Positions 56,062-63,585 of a stretch of 64,000 bases of DNA are shown piece after piece (within the stretch, counting starts at the first letter, position 1; each line of letters starts with the position of its first letter). The stretch is from Aquimarina sp. U1-2 (lineage in GTDB: Bacteria; Bacteroidota; Bacteroidia; Flavobacteriales; Flavobacteriaceae), in the NCBI RefSeq assembly GCF_017897595.1, contig NZ_JAGKIK010000003.1, forward strand, positions 248,001 to 312,000, written 5' to 3'. A program made the position numbers and the translations under genes. Below the pieces are notes generated by a model. That model worked only from the letters and a program-made list of their open reading frames with translations. It ran no database searches and was not told the origin of the DNA.

Positions 56062-56149
56062 TTACTGAATTATTTTGTTAGAATGAAAATTTGAATTGTT
56101 GATAAGTACGATTTGAGAAATGGGTTCATCAAATTATTAAAACATAACC

Positions 56150-56709
56150 CATTCAGCACATTCCCCTGCATTCCGTTTCTCTTCATTCCGGGAAAAGAGC
56201 TTCACTACAAATATCTTGGACACAATCTCCAATTTTAGCTTTCCATTCCGCTAACCCTTCCCGCTTGGGCTGGGAAGGAACGCTACATTCCAGAGCCAAA
56301 ATTGTGGATTAAGTCCGCCTTTTCAGCGGAAAGCCATCGCCTCGGTTTTCTTAACGGTATTTTCGGCAAGGACTTCTTGAGTCCTTACTCGAAAATCCCT
56401 AAAAACCAAACCGCTGTCTTACACATTTTAAGGGGTTTATAATGGCTGAAGCCTTCTCTGTTTTTCGGGTCGTCGAAAAACAGGACGTGCATAACCAATT
56501 CTAAATTAAACCCAGCTACTCACTTCGCTTAACGGCCTGTACGCTCAGGTCCTAACTGGTTTTAAAAGAATTGCTAATGCCCTTATGGAACTTGTCAAGA
56601 CCAAGACAAGTTTCTGTGAAAAATAAGGTATCTACTTCCTTGAATCCCGCAAAAAGGCGGGATTACTACGTCGCAAACACACCTGATTTTCCCTAGAAAG
56701 TCTTGACAA
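56150..56709 (+). ncRNA. Structured non-coding region before ssb (candidate RNA or origin)
   Basis: No ORF fits here, but many perfect stems do. These are CCTTCCC/GGGAAGG (56256-56278, inside longer CAATTTT/AAAATTG arms at 56230-56304); TCCGC/GCGGA (56314-56330); ATTTTCG plus AAGGACT with AGTCCTT plus CGAAAAT (56359-56396); CTGTTTTTCG/CGAAAAACAG (56458-56483); AACTTGTC/GACAAGTT (56589-56612); and AATCCCGC/GCGGGATT (56643-56664). A 10-bp long-range pair TTGTCAAGAC (56592) / GTCTTGACAA (56700) competes with the local stem. CATTCC occurs five times at 56159-56291. It may be a large RNA, an oriV/oriT or a regulatory leader; no known Rfam family is recognised. Confidence 0.45.
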
Positions 56710-56818
56710 AACCCACTTCACCCATTGGTGCCTTGCACGGAAGAAATCAAACAAACACCCCTTAAAATTTAATGTTGATTGAATGGAAAGGGAATTATTA
56801 ATCTTTAAATTTTGAGTT

Positions 56819-57163
56819 ATGAGTACAATTAAGAACCACGTGCAATTAATGGGAAATGTTGGTCAAGAGCCAACCATTACGAACCTAGAAAGCGGAAAAA
56901 AAGTAGCCCGTTTTTCCTTAGCTACCAATGAGAATTACAAGGACAGTAAAGGCGAAAAACAAACAGACACCAACTGGCATACCATTGTTGCCTGGGGAAA
57001 GACCGCCGAAATTGTTGAGAAGTATGTCATTAAAGGAAAAGAAATAGGCGTAGTAGGCAAACTGAAATCAAGAACCTATACTGCTAGTGATGGCACTCAA
57101 CGCTATGTTACCGAAGTTGTCGCAGATGAAATCCTATTAATGGGTTCAAAGGACGATAAGTAA
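56819..57163 (+). CDS. ssb: Single-stranded DNA-binding protein (element-borne)
   Basis: The 114-residue protein has the OB-fold of SSB: NHVQLMGNVGQEPTITNLES, VARFSLATNENYKDSKGEKQ, DTNWHTIVAWGKTAEIVEKY and VVGKLKSRTY. It ends soon after the fold (ILLMGSKDDK) and lacks the acidic, partner-binding tail (DDDxPF) of the housekeeping SSB. Such short SSBs are typical of flavobacterial conjugative elements, where they coat transferred strands. It follows the structured region and has its own terminator. Confidence 0.92.
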   Translation: MSTIKNHVQLMGNVGQEPTITNLESGKKVARFSLATNENYKDSKGEKQTDTNWHTIVAWGKTAEIVEKYVIKGKEIGVVGKLKSRTYTASDGTQRYVTEVVADEILLMGSKDDK

Positions 57164-57170
57164 TTAAAAC

Positions 57171-57207
57171 AAAGAGGGCGTACCCGTCAAAAAGATGCGC
57201 CCTCTTT
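57171..57207 (+). terminator. Terminator of ssb
   Basis: AAAGAGGGCG pairs perfectly with CGCCCTCTTT across a 17-nt loop and is followed by Ts. Confidence 0.8.
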
Positions 57208-57237
57208 TTCATTATTCACTATTTAATAAGAATAACA

Positions 57238-57618
57238 ATGAAAGAACAAGTTAACGAAATAACAGAACGTCTGCAACAATTTAAGCCCTCTACGAAACTA
57301 TATAAAGTTCCGTTTTTGGGTTCTTTTATGACCGAGGGAATACGGTTTTTAGCCACTAAAGAAGAGTATTATGAAATCTTTATGGATATGAGTATTGTCG
57401 CAAGAAAATGGACGAAAGTTTATCAGCCTGTTTCCATTGACTTCAAAAGGTTATCAGACAATGAACAAGATTTTACAGGTCACGAAGTCGAGGTTATTTA
57501 TAGAGATGGCAACCACAGCTTTTTGGAAAAGCACGGCTATCGTGAAACCGATTTTCCACTCGATGAATTGCGATTGTTCTTCGTGAATGATACGCTGATG
57601 TTACCAAGTGAATACTAA
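57238..57618 (+). CDS. Element-borne protein of unknown function
   Basis: The 126-residue protein (MKEQVNEITERLQQFKPSTK) is soluble, with mixed helices and strands and a Trp/Tyr-rich middle (VARKWTKVYQPVSIDF). I do not recognise a family. It follows ssb and is 12 nt before another small gene, so the two are likely one unit. Genes of this size between ssb and mob genes are common in elements of this group, without known function. Confidence 0.5.
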   Translation: MKEQVNEITERLQQFKPSTKLYKVPFLGSFMTEGIRFLATKEEYYEIFMDMSIVARKWTKVYQPVSIDFKRLSDNEQDFTGHEVEVIYRDGNHSFLEKHGYRETDFPLDELRLFFVNDTLMLPSEY

Positions 57619-57630
57619 AATCGGAAAGTT

Positions 57631-57828
57631 ATGATTTATCTAAATTTTACCGATTTGAGCGAGGAAACACAAGAGCGATTAATTGCCAATTCCAAGGAAG
57701 ATGTCAAGAAAAAATATGGTAAGGATTTGATGGACTATGCCACCAAGCACCACACCAATTTGGACCAAATGCTTGACGAGGAAGCGTTACGGAATTTATA
57801 TTCCTATACCTATATATTTAATATATGA
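57631..57828 (+). CDS. Small element-borne protein
   Basis: The 65-residue protein (MIYLNFTDLSEETQERLIAN) is acidic and helical, with DVKKKYGKDLMDYATKHHTN in the middle. No family is recognised. It follows the preceding gene by 12 nt, which supports that it is expressed. Confidence 0.5.
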   Translation: MIYLNFTDLSEETQERLIANSKEDVKKKYGKDLMDYATKHHTNLDQMLDEEALRNLYSYTYIFNI

Positions 57829-58031
57829 TTGATAATTTTGAAAGAAATGCACCTCTGAAATTTAAGGGGTATTTTCATTTTAAGGACATTCTTAATCACG
57901 AAAAAATTGTATCTTTATTTCGCTGAAATACAGCACATAATTTAATGTAGGGTTATCCACTTTTTGACTTTCGCCGATAACCGTACCCATCGAAAATTAA
58001 CATATCGGAAATTTCATTTCCTCGAAAATGG

Positions 58032-58135
58032 CAATCAGCTTTTTAGCTGGATTGTATGGATTTTCGTCCCGCGAGCGGGACGAAAAGGAATAGCAAGAGG
58101 GTAACACGCTTCGCGATGTTACGGATTCCTTTTCG
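58032..58135. other. Candidate origin of transfer (oriT)
   Basis: Three stems lie next to each other: CAATC-AGCT/AGCT-GATTG (58032-58054); TTTTCGTCCCGC/GCGGGACGAAAA (58061-58086, 12 bp, 2-nt loop); and the nested pair CGAAAAGGAAT/ATTCCTTTTCG (58081-58135) with GTAACA/TGTTAC inside (58101-58122). The segment CGAAAA at 58081-58086 can pair left or right, so the last two exclude each other. Position just before the mobilization genes suits an oriT; the nick site is not identified. Confidence 0.5.
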
Positions 58136-58193
58136 TTTTCAAATCATTGAAAATCAGTTGTTTAAAATTGTTTTAATCTTTTGATTTTCAGCA

Positions 58194-58248
58194 ATTTGCG
58201 ACAAATGTCCTCAAAACGTCCATTTTTCGGGAAGGATTTGCGACAAAT
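58194..58248 (+). promoter_or_regulatory. Pair of operator-like sites before the mob operon
   Basis: ATTTGCGACAAAT occurs at 58194-58206 and 58236-58248, each a perfect 5-bp inverted repeat around CGA. Their centres are 42 nt apart, about four helical turns, and the second ends 9 nt before the start codon. They probably bind a regulator, perhaps the first protein of the operon (inference). Confidence 0.5.
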
Positions 58249-58257
58249 CGGCGAAAT

Positions 58258-58638
58258 ATGGACACATTTATCGGCATAAGGTTCAAGAAGGAAACGGCAA
58301 AACGTTTTCAGGAATTCTCACGTACACACTTCAAGACCCACACCGAGGCGATGGAAGCCATCCTTGATTTTTTCTTCTACAACGAGATTTCACCAAAGGA
58401 AAATTTAGGACCTACGGGACGCACCATTGAAGCCAAATTATTAAAGCGCATCAATGCCGTCATTGCCATAATGCGTGACGTGGAAAAGACACAAACCAAA
58501 CCCACAGTCGCAATGTTGCAATCTCTTTTTGAGATGGATGAACCCAAAAAGAAGCCCTTGATTCTGGAAAAGAAATTTATAGAAGAAAAGAAAGAAGTCC
58601 GCTTTCGCGAAAAGCAAAACAACCCCAACGAACTTTAA
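58258..58638 (+). CDS. BfmA/BtgA-family mobilization protein
   Basis: The 126-residue protein opens with MDTFIGIRFKKETAKRFQEF and HFKTHTEAMEAILDFFFYNE, a ribbon-helix-helix-like DNA-binding start. A GRTIEAKLLKRINAVIAIMR helix follows, then a charged tail. This fits BfmA/BtgA mobilization accessory proteins of Bacteroidota, which bind oriT and assist the relaxase. It is first in a three-gene mob operon and may also regulate it. Confidence 0.75.
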   Translation: MDTFIGIRFKKETAKRFQEFSRTHFKTHTEAMEAILDFFFYNEISPKENLGPTGRTIEAKLLKRINAVIAIMRDVEKTQTKPTVAMLQSLFEMDEPKKKPLILEKKFIEEKKEVRFREKQNNPNEL

Positions 58639-58649
58639 AAACTTAGGCT

Positions 58650-59681
58650 ATGTATATCAACATCACCGCACAAAAATTAGGAACGAATTACAGTCAGAGT
58701 TCTACAGATTTTGTGGACTATCTCGAAAAGGAAAATGAAGGTCTCGAAAAAGAAGAAATGGAACATTTCTTTAACCAATACGGCGATGAGATTTCAGCTA
58801 AAGAAGTGGTCAAAGAGATTGATGGCAACACCGCAAAGCTGAAAAAGAAAGAACCAAAATTCTATTCCATTACGGTCAGTCCTTCAAAGTATGAATTACG
58901 AAAACTTGAAAACAGTAGCAAGGATTTAAAACGATATACCCGGGAATTGATGAAAGATTATGCTGCCAGTTTCAATCGGGAAATCAATGGGCGACCAGTT
59001 AATGTAGATGACATTAAATACTTCGCCAAAATCGAACATCAACGAACATTCAAAGGCACGGATTTTCAGGTGCGGGAAAACCAACCTTTTGCCACAAAGA
59101 TTCTTGAGTTAAAACAAGAAGTCCGGAAAATCCAGCAAGGCAAGTCAACGGGCAATATCGATAGGTTGAAACTCAAAATCGCCAAACTGGAACGTGAAGC
59201 ACCGCACCAACAAAACGGTAAGCGTATTGTCCAGGGAATGAAAAAGTCAGGCGACCAAAGCCATATTCATATCATAGTCAGCCGAAAGGATGCATCCAAT
59301 TCGTTCAGTCTTTCCCCAGGAAGCAAGCACAAAGCTTCTGAGGTCGAGATGCACGGAAAAAAAGTAAAACGAGGATTTGACCGTGACCAATTTTTTGAAC
59401 GTGCCGAAAAGACCTTTGATAACACTTTCGGCTACAAACGTAACTATGCGGAAACTTACAAAGCGAAGAAAGATTTTGTAAAGAACCCGAAACTTTACTT
59501 TGCAGCTTTGATGAAATTGCCAGCCAATGAAAAGGCTTTGGCTTTTAAGATGATTGGTAAATCGGGCGTGCCATTGATGCCTAACATCCCAACAAGTAAA
59601 GTACAACTGGCACTCAAAGTTATTAAACAGTTGCGAAAAGGCGTTGAAGTCGCAGTCAAATCAAGCTCTATTGGGATATGA
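58650..59681 (+). CDS. Mobilization protein, relaxase-like (DUF5712-type)
   Basis: The 343-residue protein begins MYINITAQKLGTNYSQSSTD, has a conserved IKYFAKIEHQRTFKGTDFQV (a possible nucleophile Tyr region with His), a coiled segment (about 150-180) and SGDQSHIHIIVSRKDASNSF, the HxHxxx metal motif of relaxases (about 205-213). It resembles the element-borne DUF5712 group. It would nick oriT and lead the strand into the recipient. Catalytic Tyr is not certain. Confidence 0.68.
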   Translation: MYINITAQKLGTNYSQSSTDFVDYLEKENEGLEKEEMEHFFNQYGDEISAKEVVKEIDGNTAKLKKKEPKFYSITVSPSKYELRKLENSSKDLKRYTRELMKDYAASFNREINGRPVNVDDIKYFAKIEHQRTFKGTDFQVRENQPFATKILELKQEVRKIQQGKSTGNIDRLKLKIAKLEREAPHQQNGKRIVQGMKKSGDQSHIHIIVSRKDASNSFSLSPGSKHKASEVEMHGKKVKRGFDRDQFFERAEKTFDNTFGYKRNYAETYKAKKDFVKNPKLYFAALMKLPANEKALAFKMIGKSGVPLMPNIPTSKVQLALKVIKQLRKGVEVAVKSSSIGI

Positions 59682-61120
59682 ATTGGTCATTGGTAGAAAT
59701 AGTCATTTATATTGTAGTGCCAATCCTGTCGATGGCTATACTTTTTTATGCGCTTTACGATAGTGAACCAACAGGTAAAACGGATAGGAAATATCAGGTG
59801 AAGTTTCCGACGAAATCAGGAACATTCAAAATAGACAACGTTAAACGTGGTGCATCTATTATCGGATCCGCAGGAAGTGGGAAGACCGAAAGTGTGGTCT
59901 ATGGATTTTTAAAACACTTTCGTGAAAACGGATTCTGCGGAATCATACACGACTACAAGGATTTTGAGTTGACCGAAATGTCATATCCACTTTTTCTGGA
60001 TAGTAAAATTTCAATGAAAGTCATTTCATTTGATAGGATTATCCATCGGGTGAACCCCATTGCCCCAAAGTATTTAGAGAATGAGGAAAGCGTAAACGAA
60101 GTTTCCAGAGTTTTGATTGAAAACCTTTTGGAACAACGAGAATCAGGAACAACAGGAACGACCAAATTCTTTAACGATGCTGCTGAAGGTTTGGTTGGTG
60201 GACTGATTTGGAAGTTGAAATCTGACTATCCACAATTCTGCACCTTGCCACATTTGATAGCCATTTATCAAATGCTCGATACGGATAGCCTGCTCCAGTT
60301 TTTGGAAACCAATACCACATCGAGGGCAATGGCGGATGCCTTTATCAGTGGCAAAGATTCTGACAGGCAGACAGCTGGGGTTAAAAGCACCCTGGCCAAT
60401 GCGCTAAAACGTATCAGTACCCAACGTATTTTTATGGCGCTCTCTGCAGATGAAGTACCATTGAATATTAATAGTGAAGAAAACCCTGCGGTAATTTCTG
60501 TAGTGAACAATCCCAAATTTGAAACTTCTTATTCGCCAGTAATTGCTACCATAATTCACACGATTACCAAACAAATGAGTGTGCGTAATTCCATACCATC
60601 ATTTCTATTGATGGAAGAAGCACCCACAATTCGCCTACTGAATATGCACCGTATTCCAGCCACACTAAGAAGCTATGACATCACCACTATCTACGTTATG
60701 CAGGATAAGATACAGAATGATATGATGTATGGCGACAAGGCAAGTAAAGCCATATTAAGCAACCTTTCCTATCAGTTTTTTGGCAAAGTCAATGACCCGG
60801 ACACCGCTAAATACTATGAGCGCTTTTTTGAAATCATCAAGAACCCTACTAAGAGTGTAAGTAAGGCCGCCAATATCTTTAAAACAGATACCCGAATTAC
60901 CAAAGGCGAAAGAGAGGTTTCCAAAAGAAGAGCGGATATTTTCTTTAGACTAAAACAGGGTGAGTTTGTCACCTTTGCTGATGGGAAGGACAAGAAAGTA
61001 AAGTTTAAGTTATCTAAAATTCAAAGACAGCTTCCACAGGAAACCAAGCAATATTCGGAAGCAGATTTAAGAGTAAACTTCGAAAGGATTTATGATGAGG
61101 CCAGGTCGATATTTAAATAA
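59678..61120 (+). CDS. Type IV coupling protein (TraG/TraD/VirD4-like ATPase)
   Basis: The 480-residue protein has one N-terminal membrane helix (IVIYIVVPILSMAILFYAL), Walker A GSAGSGKTES (about 67-76), a Walker B region near PSFLLMEEAPTIRLLN (about 306-321), and the RecA-like TraG/VirD4 fold with DITTIYVMQDKIQND. Coupling proteins pull relaxase-DNA to a mating channel. The start overlaps the relaxase stop (ATGA), giving one mob operon. No channel genes are in the window. Confidence 0.82.
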   Translation: MNWSLVEIVIYIVVPILSMAILFYALYDSEPTGKTDRKYQVKFPTKSGTFKIDNVKRGASIIGSAGSGKTESVVYGFLKHFRENGFCGIIHDYKDFELTEMSYPLFLDSKISMKVISFDRIIHRVNPIAPKYLENEESVNEVSRVLIENLLEQRESGTTGTTKFFNDAAEGLVGGLIWKLKSDYPQFCTLPHLIAIYQMLDTDSLLQFLETNTTSRAMADAFISGKDSDRQTAGVKSTLANALKRISTQRIFMALSADEVPLNINSEENPAVISVVNNPKFETSYSPVIATIIHTITKQMSVRNSIPSFLLMEEAPTIRLLNMHRIPATLRSYDITTIYVMQDKIQNDMMYGDKASKAILSNLSYQFFGKVNDPDTAKYYERFFEIIKNPTKSVSKAANIFKTDTRITKGEREVSKRRADIFFRLKQGEFVTFADGKDKKVKFKLSKIQRQLPQETKQYSEADLRVNFERIYDEARSIFK

Positions 61121-61174
61121 ATTGAAGATGGTTAAATGGTGGCGTAATTGGTGGTCAAATCCATCTGCATCTCA

Positions 61175-61954
61175 TTACGGAATGGATAGTGGTTTGTAAG
61201 AGAGCTTTCCTATCGAAACAGGTGCAGTAACCTGAAAAACTTTAACGTGTGTGTAATTTTCTTTTACAGCAAGTAAAACTTTGTCGATAAAATCTGATTT
61301 GGCATCGTGTCCAATTAATACATTCAACAAAGAAGAAGTTTTGAATTTAACCCGGCCAGTTTTTTCTTTCAAAAGTCGTAACTCTTTCTCGTAAGACCAC
61401 TTTTTTGTTTTCTTGTAAAACAAATCGACAATATGGTTGGGTTCCGAGATTGGATTGTATTCGCGTTCCTTTATGTCGGAAACATAATGCACAGGCAAGA
61501 TATTATGGAAGAATGTAGGGTCAACACTACTATCAAAATGAAGACAAACACCTTTGTTGTTTGCAGCATAGATTTCCCAAAGTTCTTCATTCATAGGGTA
61601 CATAGTAAAACAGGCAATACCAAAACTGGATACAAAGGGTTTGATTTTTGTGGCTGCAAATTCCTGAAGACTTTCCTCGGTCATATTTTCATCAAAATAT
61701 CTTTTTGTTCTTGGGTCCAAAATGTGTTCTGCTATTGTATCATATAGTAGCTTCATTTCGTCTGGATTGGTTGAGAGCTTTACGAATTCTGGATTGGAAT
61801 CCATTTCGTCATTCAAAGAATCCCTATCAGAAAACCAAATATAATTTTCTTCAATCTCGCTTATAGTGTATTCATTAGGTGGTCGGAATCTAAATACATT
61901 GGGTATGCCCATCGGTATAGACAAAGGATGGTCTTGATTAAAAATGCTATACAT
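61175..61954 (-). CDS. DUF2971 protein
   Basis: The 259-residue protein has the DUF2971 pattern: VFRFRPPNEYTISEIEENYI then WFSDRDSLNDEMDSN near the N-terminus, FGIACFTMYPMNEELWEIYA and NNKGVCLHFDSS in the middle, and KTKKWSYEKELRLLKEKTGR. Function is not established, but the family is recurrent in accessory and defence-rich regions. It is divergent from hipBA and shares that 70-nt control region. Confidence 0.75.
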   Translation of the reverse strand: MYSIFNQDHPLSIPMGIPNVFRFRPPNEYTISEIEENYIWFSDRDSLNDEMDSNPEFVKLSTNPDEMKLLYDTIAEHILDPRTKRYFDENMTEESLQEFAATKIKPFVSSFGIACFTMYPMNEELWEIYAANNKGVCLHFDSSVDPTFFHNILPVHYVSDIKEREYNPISEPNHIVDLFYKKTKKWSYEKELRLLKEKTGRVKFKTSSLLNVLIGHDAKSDFIDKVLLAVKENYTHVKVFQVTAPVSIGKLSYKPLSIP

Positions 61955-61972
61955 TGACTTGAATTATAATAA

Positions 61973-62006
61973 TTGTTGCATATTATCAACAAAAATAGTA
62001 TTTTTG
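61973..62006 (+). promoter_or_regulatory. hipBA promoter with overlapping operator
   Basis: TATTTTTG (61999-62006) fits TAnnTTTG. A perfect inverted repeat TTGTTG-N8-CAACAA (61973-61992) covers the -33 position, 21 nt upstream. This is the expected place for autorepression by HipB. The site also lies before the divergent DUF2971 gene and could control it. Confidence 0.55.
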
Positions 62007-62024
62007 TGGTAAATATTCAACAAA

Positions 62025-62312
62025 ATGAATCCTAAGAAAGCTATTCTATTGCCAAAATACCAAAAGATTTTTGAGCAATTGGGCGAAAATATTAAGCTTG
62101 CGCGAAAGCGCAGAAAGCTCACGACAGAACAGGTTTCCGAGCGTGCGGGCATCAACCGCACCACACTTTACAGAATCGAAAAGGGCGACCCAGCAGTTGC
62201 CATAGGCTCTTATTTTAATGTGTTTCGAGTATTGAGTTTAGAGGATGATTTTAAAAAACTTGCCGTGGACGATGAGTTCGGCAGAAAATTGCAAGACCTT
62301 GATTTATTATAA
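62025..62312 (+). CDS. hipB: HipB-like antitoxin, XRE-family HTH
   Basis: The 95-residue protein contains an XRE HTH: LGENIKLARKRRKLTTEQVS, then ERAGINRTTLYRIEKGDPAV (about 39-58). It precedes hipA by 5 nt, the standard order. It should bind HipA and the operator upstream to repress the operon. Confidence 0.88.
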   Translation: MNPKKAILLPKYQKIFEQLGENIKLARKRRKLTTEQVSERAGINRTTLYRIEKGDPAVAIGSYFNVFRVLSLEDDFKKLAVDDEFGRKLQDLDLL

Positions 62313-62317
62313 GTGAA

Positions 62318-63571
62318 ATGGGTACAGATAAATTTGACATATACGTGTATGCCGATTGGGTAGGTCTAAAAGAACCGACGCTTATCGGAACGCTATCGGC
62401 TCATTTTGCCAAAGGAAAAAAAGCCTTCAGTTTTGAATATGAAAAGGATTGGCTAAAGACCGATGCCCAGCGATTGCTTGACCCTGACATTGAGTTTTAT
62501 TCAGGTCCACAATATCCGGCCAACAAAGAGAACTTTGGAATCTTCTTGGATAGTATGCCCGATACCTGGGGAAAGACCCTGATGAAACGAAGAGCTGCCC
62601 AAGAAGCCAGAGCCAATAATGAAAAGCCAAAACCACTCTATGAAATAGATTACCTGCTTGGGGTCTATGACGAAACCCGAATGGGTGCCTTACGGTATAA
62701 GACTGAACTGGATGGGCCTTTTTTGGATAACAATGCACAAAACCCAACACCACCTTGGTCATCTTTAGGCGATTTGCAAGAGGCTGCCAAACAACTGGAA
62801 AATGATGAGCAGAGTGATGAAATATTGAAATGGTTAGCCGTTTTGATAGCACCAGGTTCTTCTTTGGGTGGCGCACGACCCAAAGCTAATATTTTTGACA
62901 CCCAAAAACATTTATGGATTGCCAAATTTCCATCAAAGACAGATACCGTGGATAAGGCACTATGGGAATATTTGGCCTATCAATTAGCCATCGCTGCAGG
63001 AATCGAAATGGCAGAGTCCAATGTAAAAAAAATCAGCGGCCAGCACCATACCTTTTTGACCAAACGCTTTGACAGAAAAGAGGGAAAACGCATCCACTTT
63101 GCCTCGGCGATGACAATGACCGGCAATACAGAAGAAACCATTAAGGATGCGTCACCAAACTATCTTGATATCGTGGACTTTATAGAAAGCTATGGTGTAG
63201 ATGTAGAAGCCAATTTGCATCAGCTCTGGCGACGTATTGTTTTCAATATCGCCATCTCAAATACGGACGACCATTTACGAAACCACGGTTTTATATTGAC
63301 CGATAAAGGTTGGGTGTTGTCACCTGCCTACGATTTAAATCCATCAATTGAAAAAGATGGACTTTCATTGAATATTGATATGGATGATAATGCTCTGGAC
63401 TTTGATTTGGCAAAAAGCGTGGGCGAATATTTTCGTTTGAGTGAAAGTGAAATGGAAACCATTTTGTCTGAAGTATTCGCTGTGGTTAAAGATTGGAATT
63501 CTGTGGCCGAAGCAATTGGAATCAAAAATTCGGAGATGGAATTGATGGCTGGAGCTTTTAGGTGGGAATAA
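62318..63571 (+). CDS. hipA: HipA-family toxin, serine/threonine kinase
   Basis: The 417-residue protein has the HipA N-terminal barrel (FDIYVYADWVGLKEPTLIGT), FGIFLDSMPDTWGKTLMKRR, the Gly-rich ATP loop PGSSLGGARPKANI (Lys), FLTKRFDRKEGKRIHF, the catalytic NIAISNTDDHLRNHGFI (Asp, Asn), and SPAYDLNPS with the metal Asp. HipA kinases phosphorylate a tRNA synthetase or similar target and stop growth. All kinase residues appear intact, so the pair is likely active. Confidence 0.9.
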   Translation: MGTDKFDIYVYADWVGLKEPTLIGTLSAHFAKGKKAFSFEYEKDWLKTDAQRLLDPDIEFYSGPQYPANKENFGIFLDSMPDTWGKTLMKRRAAQEARANNEKPKPLYEIDYLLGVYDETRMGALRYKTELDGPFLDNNAQNPTPPWSSLGDLQEAAKQLENDEQSDEILKWLAVLIAPGSSLGGARPKANIFDTQKHLWIAKFPSKTDTVDKALWEYLAYQLAIAAGIEMAESNVKKISGQHHTFLTKRFDRKEGKRIHFASAMTMTGNTEETIKDASPNYLDIVDFIESYGVDVEANLHQLWRRIVFNIAISNTDDHLRNHGFILTDKGWVLSPAYDLNPSIEKDGLSLNIDMDDNALDFDLAKSVGEYFRLSESEMETILSEVFAVVKDWNSVAEAIGIKNSEMELMAGAFRWE

Positions 63572-63585
63572 TGATATAAGAATTA

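Larger units (their letters stand above)
57829..58257. other. Non-coding region upstream of mob operon
   Basis: This 429-nt stretch has no gene. Its first part (57829-58020) is plain. It then carries the candidate oriT hairpins (58032-58135) and the paired operator-like repeats (58194-58248), listed separately. Confidence 0.6.

Noticed and set aside
56062..56818. CRISPR array in the hairpin-rich gap
   Set aside because: The stems all differ and the spacing is irregular; CATTCC repeats are too short and uneven. No cas genes are present anywhere in the window.
62427..62876. Reverse frame of 149 codons within hipA
   Set aside because: HipA motifs run through the whole forward frame; the reverse product has no recognisable features.
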